The notes: generated by a model from the sequence alone, not told the origin. A stretch of DNA of 64,000 bases from Myxococcus eversor (GCF_010894455.1 NZ_JAAIXY010000002.1:310001-374000); one strand, 5' to 3'; shown: positions 1 to 8,920, counted from the first letter of the stretch. Made by a program: numbers and translations.

Positions 1-1462
1 CGCCCTCGACGTAGTCGCCGCGGTCCTCCAGGTAGTAGCGGCCCACCAGCTTCTTGGCCTCGGTGGTGAAGGTCGTCTGGTCATGCGAGTAGCGCTCCGC
101 GCCCCGGACGACACCACCGCGCTCCAGCACCTGGTCCCAGAACGCGTCCGCCAGCTCCACGCCGTAAGGGATGTTCGGGTACAGGAGGGCGAACTTCTTG
201 TAGCCCTTCACGTTGATGGCGTAGTCCGCGATGGCGTCCGCCTGCGCGGCGTTCGTCAGCATGTTGCGGAACACGTAGGGGCCCAGGTCCGTGACGCCCT
301 CCTGGCGCGTCATGGTGAGCAGCGGAAGCTGGAGCTCCTCGGCCACCAGCGCCGCGCGCTTGGAGTCGTCACCGAGCAGCGGCCCCAGCACTGCAATCGC
401 GCCGTCGTCGAAGGCGAGCTGCTCCATCGCCTGGCCCGTCTTGTTGACGTCGGCCTGCGTGTCCTTCACCACCAGCTCGATGTCGCTGCCCTCCAGGCCC
501 AACTGGATGCCGCGCAGCACCGCCTCGCCGATGGGCTGGTAGCGGCCCGTCATGGGCAGGAGCACGCCCACCGTCTTCGGCTTCGCCTCCACGCGCCGCG
601 TGGCCCGCGCGAGCAGCTCCCGGGCCTGGGGCGCGAAGGGGCTCTGCGGCGCCTCCGCGAGGAAGCGGTTGAGCGTCTCCTCCAGCCGCGTCCACTCGCG
701 CAGGTGGTAGTAGACGCGCGCCAGCTTGAAGGTGAGCACGGGCCACGCCGGGTTGGTCGAAGGCAGTCCCTCCGCCACGCGGGCGATGTCCACGAAGTCC
801 GCGCGGCCCTCCACCAGCGCCTCCACCCGGGCCACCGCGGCGTCGCGCTCCTGCTGCGTCTTCGCCTGTCCCGCCTGCTCCACCGCCATCGTCAGCGACT
901 GGCCGTACAGCCCCGCGCCCTCGGCCGCCCGGGCCGCGTCGCGCAACAGCTGCTCACGCTCGGCGCCCTCGGCGCGCTCGGCGAGGCTGGACAGCGTCTG
1001 GTACGCGTCCCGGTAGGCGCCCACCTCCATGGCGGACAGCGCCAGCTTGCGCTTGGCGTCCTCGGCCTGGTTGTAGAGGGGGTTCTCGAAGAGCAGCTCG
1101 TTGAAGGACTTGCGCGCGTTGACGTAGTCCTTCGACTCGAAGAAGAGGACGCCGGCCTGGTAGAGCGCGTCCTGGCCCGCCGTCGTCGCGGGGTACGCCT
1201 TGCGCACCGACAGGTAGGCCTCCGCGGCCTTCTTCTTGTCGGGCGCGGCCTGGGCCGTCTGCCTCGCCTGGGCGAGCGCCGCGTCCGCCGTCGCGTCCTT
1301 CTTCGCTTCGACGGTGGGCCGCTTGGGGAAGGGGTCTCCCGTGGGGACTTCCTCCCCCGTGTCTCCACCGGCGGGTGGGGTGCGTGAGGGTCGAGGACAG
1401 GCCGTCAGCAGCAGGGCCAGCGCGACGAGGAGCGAGCGGCGCAAGGTGGGCAGGACTTCCAT
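1..1462 (-). CDS. LpoA-like / periplasmic-binding-type lipoprotein (3' end outside window)
   Basis: The reading frame is open from the ATG at 1462 to the window edge, so the C-terminus is missing. The protein starts with a hydrophobic signal ending in a lipobox (LLTAC, Cys about residue 22), so it should be an anchored lipoprotein. Residues about 60-270 look like TPR-type helices (SVRKAYPATTAGQDALYQAG, then FESKDYVNARKSFNELLF). From about residue 300 comes a type-1 periplasmic-binding fold (VGVLLPMTGRYQPIGEAVLRG, later GPLLGDDSKRAALVAEE). TPRs followed by a Leu/Ile/Val-binding-like domain are typical of penicillin-binding-protein activator LpoA, which stimulates peptidoglycan synthases from the outer membrane. 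A role in wall synthesis is inferred. A second in-frame ATG lies five codons upstream at 1477; neither has a strong ribosome-binding site. Confidence 0.75.
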   Translation of the reverse strand, partial: MEVLPTLRRSLLVALALLLTACPRPSRTPPAGGDTGEEVPTGDPFPKRPTVEAKKDATADAALAQARQTAQAAPDKKKAAEAYLSVRKAYPATTAGQDALYQAGVLFFESKDYVNARKSFNELLFENPLYNQAEDAKRKLALSAMEVGAYRDAYQTLSSLAERAEGAEREQLLRDAARAAEGAGLYGQSLTMAVEQAGQAKTQQERDAAVARVEALVEGRADFVDIARVAEGLPSTNPAWPVLTFKLARVYYHLREWTRLEETLNRFLAEAPQSPFAPQARELLARATRRVEAKPKTVGVLLPMTGRYQPIGEAVLRGIQLGLEGSDIELVVKDTQADVNKTGQAMEQLAFDDGAIAVLGPLLGDDSKRAALVAEELQLPLLTMTRQEGVTDLGPYVFRNMLTNAAQADAIADYAINVKGYKKFALLYPNIPYGVELADAFWDQVLERGGVVRGAERYSHDQTTFTTEAKKLVGRYYLEDRGDYVEG

Positions 1463-1649
1463 GGCAGTGGGGTGCATAGCAGCGGCGATGCGCCTCCGTC
1501 GACAACGGAGCGGGGAGAAGATTCCTCGTGGAACCCCTCCCGCTGTGCACCCCTCGTGCCCGACCGTCCTCGCCCCTGGGACGTTGACTTCCTCACGTTG
1601 GCGCGGCGCCAGGGCCACGCCCATGCGGCCCCCAAGCCACGACAAGACA

Positions 1650-1684
1650 CGGCCGCTCTGCCCTGCTCATGGGGCGAGCGGCCG
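1650..1684 (-). terminator. Putative terminator downstream of dnaJ
   Basis: A perfect 9-bp inverted repeat (1650-1658 against 1676-1684, arms CGGCCGCTC and GAGCGGCCG) lies about 30 bp past the dnaJ stop. On the minus strand it is followed by a weakly T-rich stretch (TGTCTTGTCG), so it may work as an intrinsic terminator. Confidence 0.5.
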
Positions 1685-1715
1685 GCCCTGACTCATGCGT
1701 GCCGCACGGCGTTGA

Positions 1716-2849
1716 TCAGCCGAACAGCTCCTTCACCTTGGCGAAGAAGCTCTTGGACTGCGGATGGGACTCCTCGCCGGACAGCTCCGCGAGCTTCTCC
1801 AACAGCTCGCGCTGCTTGGAGGACAGCTCCGTGGGCGTCTCCACGACGACGCGCACGTGTTGGTCTCCCCGCTGCTGGCTGTGCAGGTGGGGGATGCCCT
1901 TGCTCTTGAGCCTGAACACCTTCCCGGACTGGGTGCCGGCGGGGATGGTCATCTTCACCTTCCCGTCGAGCGTGGGGACGTCGATCTTCGCGCCCAGCGC
2001 CGCGTGGGTGAAGGAGATGGGCACCTCGCAGAAGACCTCGTACTCCTCGCGCTGGAAGAGCGGGTGCTCCTTGACGATGACGGTGACGTAGAGGTCTCCC
2101 GGAGGACCGCCCCGGTCTCCCGGCTCGCCCATGCCCGTCAGCCGCACCCGCGTTCCGTTGTCCACGCCCGCGGGGATGGCGACCTCGATGACCTCTTCCG
2201 AGGGCGTCTTCCCGGAGCCCTTGCAGCGCGCGCAGGGGTCCGGCACCACCGCGCCCGTGCCGCCGCAGTCCCCGCAGGGACGCGACACCGCGAAGAAACC
2301 CTGGGTGTAGCGCAGCTCACCGCTGCCGCCGCACGTGCCGCACGCACGCGGGCCCGCGCCGCTCTTGCTGCCGGAGCCCGTGCACGTCTCACACTTCTTC
2401 GGCCGGGGAATCGTCACCTTGGGACGGCTGCCGAACGCGGCCTCCTCGAAGGTGATCTCCAGGTTGTAGCGCAGGTCCGCGCCACGCGAACTGGTGCGGC
2501 GCCCACCTCCCCGGCCACCGCCGAAGATGTCGCCGAAAATCTCGCCGAAGATGTCGTTGATGTTGACGCCCTGGAACCCGCCGCCGGCGCCACCGAAGCC
2601 CTCGAACGGGTTGCCCGAGTGTCCGAAGCGGTCGTACTTCGCCCGCCGCTCGGGGTCGCTCAGCACCTCGTAGGCCTCCGAGGCTTCCTTGAACTTCTCC
2701 TCGGCCTCGTTGTTCCCCGGGTTGCGATCCGGGTGGTACTGGAGCGCCACCTTGCGGAACGCGCTCTTCAACTCCTGCGCGGAGACGGTCTTCTGGACGC
2801 CCAGGATCTCGTAGTAGTCGCGTTTCTGACTCGCCGCCGCTGCTGGCAT
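1716..2849 (-). CDS. dnaJ: Chaperone protein DnaJ (Hsp40)
   Basis: Co-chaperone that delivers unfolded proteins to DnaK and stimulates its ATPase. The 377-residue protein has the full type-I layout: a J domain at about 10-75 with HPD at 39-41, a Gly/Phe-rich stretch (about 80-125), a zinc-binding region with four Cys repeats ([32 protein letters not shown]), and the C-terminal substrate-binding domains. The ATG at 2849 is chosen because AGGGG lies 8 bases upstream; a TTG three codons earlier (2858) is in frame but less likely. There is no dnaK or grpE next to it. A possible sigma-70-type promoter lies upstream at 2906-2933, with no CIRCE element in the leader. Confidence 0.97.
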   Translation of the reverse strand: MPAAAASQKRDYYEILGVQKTVSAQELKSAFRKVALQYHPDRNPGNNEAEEKFKEASEAYEVLSDPERRAKYDRFGHSGNPFEGFGGAGGGFQGVNINDIFGEIFGDIFGGGRGGGRRTSSRGADLRYNLEITFEEAAFGSRPKVTIPRPKKCETCTGSGSKSGAGPRACGTCGGSGELRYTQGFFAVSRPCGDCGGTGAVVPDPCARCKGSGKTPSEEVIEVAIPAGVDNGTRVRLTGMGEPGDRGGPPGDLYVTVIVKEHPLFQREEYEVFCEVPISFTHAALGAKIDVPTLDGKVKMTIPAGTQSGKVFRLKSKGIPHLHSQQRGDQHVRVVVETPTELSSKQRELLEKLAELSGEESHPQSKSFFAKVKELFG

Positions 2850-2905
2850 TCGCTTCAACCCCTGGAATTTGCTGGACTTTTTAACGCCGCGTAAAACTCT
2901 GAGTC

Positions 2906-2933
2906 ACTATAACGCAGCGAAACGCGCCAGCAA
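2906..2933 (-). promoter_or_regulatory. Possible sigma-70-type promoter for dnaJ
   Basis: Read on the minus strand, TTGCTG (2933-2928) is followed after 16 bases by TATAGT (2911-2906), which matches the TATAAT box at five of six positions. This is the most A+T-rich part of the dnaJ leader and would give a 5' leader of about 50 nt. The -35 match is weak. Confidence 0.4.
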
Positions 2934-2952
2934 TCCGAGGGGCAAAACCAAG

Positions 2953-2985
2953 GCCGCCCGGAGGCCATGGAGGCCACCGGGCGGC
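2953..2985 (-). terminator. Intrinsic terminator after the 3018-3458 gene
   Basis: A perfect 9-bp stem (GCCGCCCGG at 2953-2961, CCGGGCGGC at 2977-2985) encloses a 15-nt loop and is followed on the minus strand by CCTTGGTTTTG. It sits about 30 bp after the stop of the upstream minus-strand gene and before the dnaJ promoter, so it separates the two transcripts. Confidence 0.7.
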
Positions 2986-3017
2986 GGAAGAAGGCGGATC
3001 AGGTGAGGGCGGGTGGG

Positions 3018-3458
3018 CTAGACGGTCCACACGCGGTTGGCGGTGAGCTCCATCCGGGCCAACCTGCGTTTGAGCGCAGGGTCCACCGCTCCGGTGGAGG
3101 CCCACTTGGGCACCACGAAGTGCAGCTCCGCGTTGTAGAGCTTGGCGGCGCTGGCGAGCAGACTCCACCGGTTCTCCGCGGTCGGCTCGTCCACCATGGC
3201 TGGAGTGACAATCTCCAGGATGATGGGCGTGCGCGCCGAGTCGGACTGGCGGCAGGTGAAGTCGGGACGTGCGTCCTCGATGGTCCCCGACAGGATGGGA
3301 GGCGGCATGAATCCGGGGAGACGGGCTTTGATGTCCGTGTATCCGATGGTGCGGAAGTACTCGGCCATGAGCCACAGGAGCCGGCGACGCTCCTCGTCTT
3401 CAACCACCGGCTCGCAGCCCGGATTGAAAAGGACCTCTTTTTCGTTATTGGTGTCCAT
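3018..3458 (-). CDS. Hypothetical protein, possible PD-(D/E)XK-like fold
   Basis: A 146-residue soluble protein of unknown function. The ATG at 3458 (MDTNNEKEVLF) is preferred because GGGGAG lies just upstream; the frame stays open to 3563 but that extension looks non-coding. The N-terminal half is helical (EDEERRRLLWLMAEYFRTIG). A central segment, ARPDFTCRQSD followed by PIILEIVT, resembles the strand-turn-strand core of PD-(D/E)XK nuclease-like folds, though the expected lysine is absent (EIVT). The C-terminus has another strand pattern (LHFVVPKW). No signal peptide or membrane segment is visible. It has its own terminator and is divergent from the ABC exporter gene. Confidence 0.65.
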   Translation of the reverse strand: MDTNNEKEVLFNPGCEPVVEDEERRRLLWLMAEYFRTIGYTDIKARLPGFMPPPILSGTIEDARPDFTCRQSDSARTPIILEIVTPAMVDEPTAENRWSLLASAAKLYNAELHFVVPKWASTGAVDPALKRRLARMELTANRVWTV

Positions 3459-3615
3459 GGCTCCCCTGAACCTGTCCGCAGGGACGAAGGGGGGCAACGG
3501 AACGGGCCTGCCTGCCGGTGACGGTTGGTGGGAAAGCAGCCGACGAAGCTCGACGTCTGGCATGCCTCTAGACTTGGACCTCTGACGACTCAGTGACAGA
3601 GTCCGCCGCCAAACA

Positions 3616-5379
3616 GTGGCTCCCCGTCCCTCCCCTCACGTCTACCGCCGGCTCCTCGGCTACCTGCGCCCCTACCGCCGACTGCTCGCGGCGGGTGTCT
3701 GCGCGTCACTCGTCGCCGCCGCGGCGACCTCCGCGTATGCGTGGGTCGTCGGGCCGCTCTTGCGCGCGGTGCTCACGGACCAGCCCGTCACCGTGGCCGG
3801 GGTGTCGCTGCCTGGCGAGGTGTTGTTGCGGCGATTGCCTCTGGTGGTGGTGGCGCTCGCGCTGGTGAAGGCCCTCGCCCAGTTCCTCCAGGGTGGCCTT
3901 ATGCAGCGGCTGGGCCAGCGTGTCATGGCGGACCTGCGCGGTTTTCTCTACGGGCGACTGCTCGGCCAGCCGCCCGCGTTCTTCGAGCGGAGACACTCTG
4001 GCGAGCTCTTGTCGCGCTTCACGTCCGATGTGCCGCTCGTCGAGTTCTCGATAACGCAGGCGTTGTCATCGTACGTGAAGGATGGGCTGCAGGCGGTGGC
4101 GCTGCTGGCGACGTGCTTCCTCATCGACGCGAAGCTTTTCCTCTTCACGTTCATCGTGGTGCCGGTGACCGTGCTGCCCATCAATCGCTTCGCCCGCTCG
4201 CTGAAGAAGGTCGCCGCCCGCTCGCTGCAGAGCCTGGGCGCGCTGACGTCGCTGACGGCCGAGCAGCTCCAGAACCTGCCGGTGGTGCAGGCCTACGGCG
4301 GGCAGGCGCGCGCGCTCGAGTCCTTCGACGTCGAGGCGGACAAGTATCTGGGCGAGATGCGCCGCTCGCTGTTCCTGCGTGGCGCGGTGAGCCCCACGGT
4401 GGAGTTGCTCGGCATCGCCGGCGTGGCCATGGCGGTGGCGTGGGGCGCGCGCGCTGTGTCGGCGGACCCGGACCTCGCGGGACGGCTGTTGTCTTTTCTC
4501 GCAGCCGCGTTGCTGTTGTATCAGCCTGTCAAATCGCTGAGCGGCACGCTGTCCCAGGTGCTCACGGGCCTGGCGGCGGCGGAGCGGCTGTTCGCACTCG
4601 CCGACGAGCCGGCGCCGCCGGACACGGGGGATGCGGCGGGACCGCTGTCGCGGGCGTTGGTGCTGGAGGGCGTGAAGGCCACGTACCAGGACGGGCGCGA
4701 GGCGCTGCGGGGCGTGGACCTGGTGGTGCCCGCGGGCAAGCGCGTGGCGCTGGTGGGGCCGTCCGGCGCGGGGAAGACGACGCTGTTCTCCGTGCTGCTG
4801 GGCTTCCTGCCGTCGTCGGGAGGGCGGGTGCTGTGGGACGGCGCTCCGCTGGAGTCGCTCAAGCCGTCGAGCGTGCGCGGCCAGGTGGCGTGGGTGCCGC
4901 AGGAGCCGGTGCTGTTCTCCGGGACGGTGCGGCACAACCTGCGGCTGGGCCGGCCGGAGGCGACGGACGCGGAGCTGTGGGAGGCCCTCACGCTGGCGCA
5001 CGCGGAGGACTTCGTGCGCGCGCTGCCGGGAGGACTCGATGAGTCCGTGGGCGAGCGCGGGAGCCGGTTGTCGGGTGGGCAGCGGCAGCGGCTGGCGCTG
5101 GCGCGCGCGTTCCTGTGCAAGCCATCGGTGCTGCTGCTGGACGAGCCCACGAGCGCGCTGGATGCGGCGAGCGAGGCGGCGGTGGGCGCGGGGCTGGAGA
5201 CGCTGATGCGCGGGCGCACGGTGCTGGTGATTGCGCATCGCCTGTCCACCGTGCGCGACGCGGATGTGATTGCCGTGGTGGAGGAGGGCCGCGTGGTGGA
5301 GTCCGGCACCCACGCGGAGCTGCTCGCGCTGCGGGGCCGCTACATGCGCCTTTTGGGTGAAGGCGCCGTCGCGGCGTAG
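3616..5379 (+). CDS. ABC exporter, fused permease and ATPase (MsbA-like)
   Basis: A 587-residue half-transporter that should work as a homodimer in the inner membrane, exporting a lipid or hydrophobic substrate. Residues about 1-320 form the six-helix transmembrane domain, with the conserved FFERRHSGELLSRFTSDV segment. The nucleotide-binding domain covers about 345-580: Walker A GPSGAGKTT (381-389), signature LSGGQRQR (485-492), Walker B VLLLDEPTSALD with the catalytic Glu at 510, and the H-loop in VLVIAHRLSTVRDAD. The order matches lipid A/phospholipid flippase MsbA and related type IV exporters; the substrate cannot be told from sequence. The start is GTG at 3616. A 60-bp tandem duplication runs across its stop codon. 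Confidence 0.93.
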   Translation: MAPRPSPHVYRRLLGYLRPYRRLLAAGVCASLVAAAATSAYAWVVGPLLRAVLTDQPVTVAGVSLPGEVLLRRLPLVVVALALVKALAQFLQGGLMQRLGQRVMADLRGFLYGRLLGQPPAFFERRHSGELLSRFTSDVPLVEFSITQALSSYVKDGLQAVALLATCFLIDAKLFLFTFIVVPVTVLPINRFARSLKKVAARSLQSLGALTSLTAEQLQNLPVVQAYGGQARALESFDVEADKYLGEMRRSLFLRGAVSPTVELLGIAGVAMAVAWGARAVSADPDLAGRLLSFLAAALLLYQPVKSLSGTLSQVLTGLAAAERLFALADEPAPPDTGDAAGPLSRALVLEGVKATYQDGREALRGVDLVVPAGKRVALVGPSGAGKTTLFSVLLGFLPSSGGRVLWDGAPLESLKPSSVRGQVAWVPQEPVLFSGTVRHNLRLGRPEATDAELWEALTLAHAEDFVRALPGGLDESVGERGSRLSGGQRQRLALARAFLCKPSVLLLDEPTSALDAASEAAVGAGLETLMRGRTVLVIAHRLSTVRDADVIAVVEEGRVVESGTHAELLALRGRYMRLLGEGAVAA

Positions 5380-5490
5380 TGGCGCTGGAGTCGAGGCGAG
5401 CCCATGCTCCGTCCGAGTGGAGGCGCCGTCGCGGCGTAGTGGCGCTGGAGTCGAGGCGAGCCCATGCTCCGTCCGAGTGGAGGCGCCGTC
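5361..5490 (+). repeat. 60-bp perfect tandem duplication across the ABC exporter stop codon
   Basis: Bases 5361-5420 are repeated exactly at 5421-5480, with the first 10 bases present a third time at 5481-5490. The unit begins with the last codons of the exporter gene, includes its TAG stop and runs into the spacer. The period is a multiple of three and both copies keep the stop in the same frame, so the protein is unaffected unless the first TAG is read through. The rest of the spacer to 5675 holds no gene I can support. Confidence 0.95.
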
Positions 5491-5675
5491 ATCTCGCGAC
5501 GGTCGAGGTCGAGCCGCCCCGTACGAGCAGCCCGACACGGAAGCATGCCGAGTGTCGCCCTCCCGGCCCCGGCGTCATGAGCACCATCCGCGCCCCGCGA
5601 AGCTGAACGGGAGACACCCACCCACCCGAGCCGCTTGCCTGCACCCGTGGGCTCTGCCAGCGTTCCCACCGTCTG

Positions 5676-6053
5676 ATGCGTCACCGGGAGCCCCTGTCCC
5701 TCAACGCGTTGCTGCTCGCGCCCGCACTGGCCCTCGCGGCCGTGGCGTGTGTCGCCGTGTCCGCGCGGCACCTGGCGCTCGCCGCTGCGGCCACCGTCAC
5801 CCTCGTCCTGGTCCCCATCGTCTTCCGATTGTGGACACGCACCTGGTACCGGGGCCTCGTCCTGCGCGGCGCCGGCGTCTTCCTCATCGGCATGCACGTG
5901 CCGCTCCTGCTCGGCGGCGCCCTCGCCTACGGCCGCATCGGCTGCGCCGAGGGCGACTGCCCCGGGCTCTACCTGCTGGGTGTGCTCGTGTCCCCCATCG
6001 TCGGAGCCCTCTCCAGCGTCGTGTACTGGCTGGTCGGTCGTCCCCCAGTCTGA
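5676..6053 (+). CDS. Small integral membrane protein, function unknown
   Basis: A 125-residue protein with about four hydrophobic helices (LALAAVACVAVSARHLALA, ATVTLVLVPIVF, GVFLIGMHVPLLLGGALAYG, LLGVLVSPIVGALSSVVYWL). A short Cys-containing loop (GRIGCAEGDCPG) separates helices three and four and could form a disulphide or bind metal. I do not recognise the family. It lies 38 bp before another membrane-protein gene in the same direction, and the two may be co-transcribed. No good ribosome-binding site is visible, so the start is uncertain. Confidence 0.65.
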   Translation: MRHREPLSLNALLLAPALALAAVACVAVSARHLALAAAATVTLVLVPIVFRLWTRTWYRGLVLRGAGVFLIGMHVPLLLGGALAYGRIGCAEGDCPGLYLLGVLVSPIVGALSSVVYWLVGRPPV

Positions 6054-6091
6054 ATTCCAAGAATTACCTGGAGAGACTACTCTCTCCTGGA

Positions 6092-7147
6092 ATGCTTGTT
6101 ACCCTGCGACTCCGTTTCGCGCCCGGGCTCTCCGTGGCTTCGTCCGTGCCTGTCACGGTGTTCTTGTGGTGCTTCACGCTCGCACCCCTGCTGCACGGTC
6201 CACAGGCCCTCGCGGGCACGGTGGATGCCGCGGGTCCGTTCGCCGCCGTGGTGGCGTTGGCCCTACTCGTGGAGTTGCCCCTGCTGTCGCTCGCCCTGGC
6301 CAGCATCGGACTGGGGCGCCGTGTGCCGCTCGCCGTCATGCTGGGCATGGCCACCCTGCCGTGGATGGTCGGCCTCTTGGGCACTGAAGTCCTGGTGGGC
6401 CGGGCGATGTCCGGTCTGACTCGACTGTCCACCCACGACACCGCGCTGGACGTCGCGATGAGCACCGGCCACGCCATGGCGCCACGCCTCCTGGGGGCAT
6501 GGACGAGCGCCGCGCTGCTATTGGGGCTGTCGGTGGGGCTCGCGCTGGCGTGCTTCGGCCCGTCGTGCGCGGAAGACGCGGGGGGACGCAGGAGGAGACG
6601 GGGGCTGCTGCTCGCCAGCGCGGTGACGGCGGCGCTGGCCTCGGTGGCGGCGGCGGGTGCGCTGGAGGCGCGACACTTCCTGGAGATGCTCACCGGCATG
6701 GGCCAGGTGCCCGAGTCGATGCGCGAGGAGTGGGTGGCGACAGGCATGGAAGCCGCCGCGCGGCTGCGCGAGGTGCGCTGGCTGTGCACGTCCCTGCTGG
6801 CCGTGCTGGGCATCATGCTGCTGGCGCGAGGCGCCACCCGCCGTGAGCCCTCCCGTCCCACGCCTCGCTGGGCGCCCCGGCTGGTGCCCGCGGCCGCCGT
6901 GACGGCGCTGCTGGTGATGGACGTGCACCCCGTGCGCTCCGTGGCCGAGAGCGCGCACATCACCCTCCCCCGGAACCGGGCCGCGGTGCCCACCACGCTG
7001 GACATGCTGCGGCTCCTGGGGCTCGACGTCGCTCCGGCTCAGAGCAGCCAGATGAGCAACAGGAGACCCACCACCACGCCCACGCCCAACACGGCGAGCA
7101 TCATCAGGCCCTCGGAGCCGCGAGCCTCCGGCGGCACCACCTCCTGA
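6092..7147 (+). CDS. Polytopic membrane protein, function unknown
   Basis: A 351-residue protein with several hydrophobic segments (SVPVTVFLWCFTLAPLLHG, FAAVVALALLVELPLLSLAL, PLAVMLGMATLPWMVGLLG, AALLLGLSVGLALACFG, LLLASAVTAALASVAAAGAL, LLAVLGIMLLARG, VTALLVMDVHP). Four helices flanking long loops recall MotA/ExbB-like proteins only in general shape, and I saw no defining motif. The ATG at 6092 is the first plausible start after the previous gene. The last about 36 codons (7039-7147) overlap the 3' end of the convergent gene and encode a Pro/Thr/Ser-rich tail (RRPTTTPTPNT) that looks unlike the rest of the protein. Confidence 0.7.
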   Translation: MLVTLRLRFAPGLSVASSVPVTVFLWCFTLAPLLHGPQALAGTVDAAGPFAAVVALALLVELPLLSLALASIGLGRRVPLAVMLGMATLPWMVGLLGTEVLVGRAMSGLTRLSTHDTALDVAMSTGHAMAPRLLGAWTSAALLLGLSVGLALACFGPSCAEDAGGRRRRRGLLLASAVTAALASVAAAGALEARHFLEMLTGMGQVPESMREEWVATGMEAAARLREVRWLCTSLLAVLGIMLLARGATRREPSRPTPRWAPRLVPAAAVTALLVMDVHPVRSVAESAHITLPRNRAAVPTTLDMLRLLGLDVAPAQSSQMSNRRPTTTPTPNTASIIRPSEPRASGGTTS

Positions 7148-7710
7148 GGGTGGGGCGCGCCGTAGACGTACAGCGGCGGCTCCACGGGCGCCGGAGTGGA
7201 CATGGGCGCGGTCTCCAGCAGCGGCAGCGTGGTCTCCAGCGACGGCAGCGTGGGCTCCGACGGGCGCGGTGCGTCTCGAGCGATGATGCCCGCGCCGGCC
7301 ATCTCCAGGCCCTCGCGGGCCAGCGCCAGCACCCGCTGCATGTGCAGGATGTAGCGGTCCTGTCCGGTGTACGTCCCCATGGCCTGCGCGGCGCGCACCA
7401 GCCGGTGGGGAACGAGCTGCGGATCCGCCTTCACCTCCGCCGCCGCGGGCCTGGCGCGCGCGCCTTCGGAATCCACGCGGCCGGTGCGCACGCCCTCGCC
7501 GCTGGCCCACATGTAGTGGTCCTCCAGCAGCGTCAGCTCCTGCCGCCGCACCCGGCCGTCGGAGTCCACCTGCGACATCAGCTCCGCGCCGTCCATGCCC
7601 ATGTGCCAGACGGTGCGCAGGCCATTCTCACCCGGAGGGCCCTCCACCGCGTGGACGCGGGAGAGCGCTTGCACCGCGGTCTTCAACGTCTCGGGTGAGG
7701 ACTCGGCCAT
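7039..7710 (-). CDS. Tail-anchored hypothetical protein
   Basis: A 223-residue protein with a soluble N-terminal domain (MAESSPETLKTAVQALSRVH, then NGLRTVWHMGMDGAELMSQV) and a single C-terminal hydrophobic helix (LMMLAVLGVGVVVGLLLLIW) ending three residues before the stop, which fits a tail-anchored membrane protein. A Pro/Thr/Glu-rich linker separates the two. The ATG at 7710 is chosen because the sequence upstream becomes low-complexity Arg/Pro. The family is not recognised. Its last 109 bp are shared, in antisense, with the end of the preceding plus-strand gene. It is divergent from the gene at 7885. Confidence 0.75.
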   Translation of the reverse strand: MAESSPETLKTAVQALSRVHAVEGPPGENGLRTVWHMGMDGAELMSQVDSDGRVRRQELTLLEDHYMWASGEGVRTGRVDSEGARARPAAAEVKADPQLVPHRLVRAAQAMGTYTGQDRYILHMQRVLALAREGLEMAGAGIIARDAPRPSEPTLPSLETTLPLLETAPMSTPAPVEPPLYVYGAPHPQEVVPPEARGSEGLMMLAVLGVGVVVGLLLLIWLL

Positions 7711-7884
7711 CAGGAATCGGAGACTAGGGGCGCGGCGTCTGAAACGGAAGGCGGCCGTGCCCCCGCCCGCTCGCCCCCACCCGCTCCCGCGTCCGCGTCC
7801 GCCTGCCCAGCTTGAGGAGGAAGACGGGGGCGCGTGCGCCAGCGGACATCTGGCGCGGGTGCGCCTGCCGCGCGGAGCCCCACC

Positions 7885-8109
7885 ATGGCCATCATCATTC
7901 CCGACGAGCCCCTGGACACCCCTTTCACGCTCCCCGGCAACCGCGCCGAGGTGACGGGTGAGCCGGACGAACACTTCCTCACCGCGCAGGTGAGCTGGGA
8001 CGGCGAACGCCAGCACGGCGGCGGCCATGTCCCCGAGGACTTCGAATGGACCTCCAATCCCAAGGAGCGCCAGGACGCGCTGATGGGCGAGTGGCCCGAG
8101 GAGCACTGA
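7885..8109 (+). CDS. Small acidic hypothetical protein
   Basis: A 74-residue protein starting MAIIIPDEPLDTPFTLPGN, with GGAG 9 bases before the ATG. It is acidic and polar, with no signal peptide or membrane helix. The N-terminal strand pattern and Trp-containing core (AQVSWDGERQHGG, then FEWTSNPKE) suggest a small folded domain, but I do not recognise it. It is the first of three short genes in the same direction. Confidence 0.65.
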   Translation: MAIIIPDEPLDTPFTLPGNRAEVTGEPDEHFLTAQVSWDGERQHGGGHVPEDFEWTSNPKERQDALMGEWPEEH

Positions 8110-8155
8110 TGCCGCGTGCGCTCGGCTGTCCGCCGGGGTAAGCGTCCCCGCCGCC

Positions 8156-8917
8156 ATGAGCCGCTCCAAGGACAGAGGTGCAGACTTCACGCGCGAGTTC
8201 GAGGGCGCGCCGACACTCGACGGACTGCTGGAGGTGTCCGGCAGCCCTTGCGACACCGCGGAGGTGCTCGCCCGCATGCAGGCGGCCCACGCCAAGGGGC
8301 GCCCGCACAGCGACGTCATCCCGGGGCTGTTCGAGGAGGAGCCGCGCTTCCCCTCGCCGGACGTCGCCCGGCTGCTGTACCAGAACCTCCTGGGCCTCTG
8401 GGATTTGGTGGAGGAGGGGCGCGCGGTGCGCCTGGAGGATGGCCCTCGCCCGCCCCGGCCGAAGAAGGTCAAGGCCAGCCTGCCGCCGGCCTTCCACCCG
8501 GACGAGCCCACGGGCGAATTCGTGGAGGCGGCCTGGCGTTACCTGGAGGACGACGAGAAGGCGCGCACGCGGCTGATGCACTCCTTCGAAAACCGGCAGG
8601 ATGCCTTGCTGGGCGCGCTTGACGCCGCGGGGCTCACGGACGAAGGATACGGGGTCGCCCGCCACCTGCTCTTCGAGCTGTACGCCATGCTGGAGCTGGG
8701 GTGGTCGCCGGGAGTCGCTTCGGTGCGCTCGGCGGCGCTGGTGGCGGACACGACGGCTCCACCGGTGCCCCAGTCCCTGCGGACGTATGCGGACGAGGCG
8801 CTCTTCGAGGCGGAGCAGGACGAGGAGCAGCCCCTGACCGCACAGGAGCTGGAGGCGGTGCGCACCCTCGTCCGCAGTGGACTCGCGGCGCTCTGGGGCG
8901 CACGCAAGGGGAGATGA
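8156..8917 (+). CDS. Hypothetical protein
   Basis: A 253-residue soluble, acidic protein (MSRSKDRGADFTREFEG at the start). The middle holds helical stretches (DVARLLYQNLLGLWDLVEEG, ARHLLFELYAMLELGWSPGV) and the C-terminus is a Glu-rich helix (LFEAEQDEEQPLTAQELEAV). There are no signal or membrane segments and no catalytic motif I can name. It ends 3 bp before the next gene, so the two are very probably co-transcribed. Confidence 0.7.
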   Translation: MSRSKDRGADFTREFEGAPTLDGLLEVSGSPCDTAEVLARMQAAHAKGRPHSDVIPGLFEEEPRFPSPDVARLLYQNLLGLWDLVEEGRAVRLEDGPRPPRPKKVKASLPPAFHPDEPTGEFVEAAWRYLEDDEKARTRLMHSFENRQDALLGALDAAGLTDEGYGVARHLLFELYAMLELGWSPGVASVRSAALVADTTAPPVPQSLRTYADEALFEAEQDEEQPLTAQELEAVRTLVRSGLAALWGARKGR

Positions 8918-8920
8918 AGG

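Noticed and set aside
1472-1909. Short open frames in the spacer between the LpoA-like gene and dnaJ
   Set aside because: They run into dnaJ in the wrong frame and encode Arg/Pro/Ser-rich low-complexity sequence.
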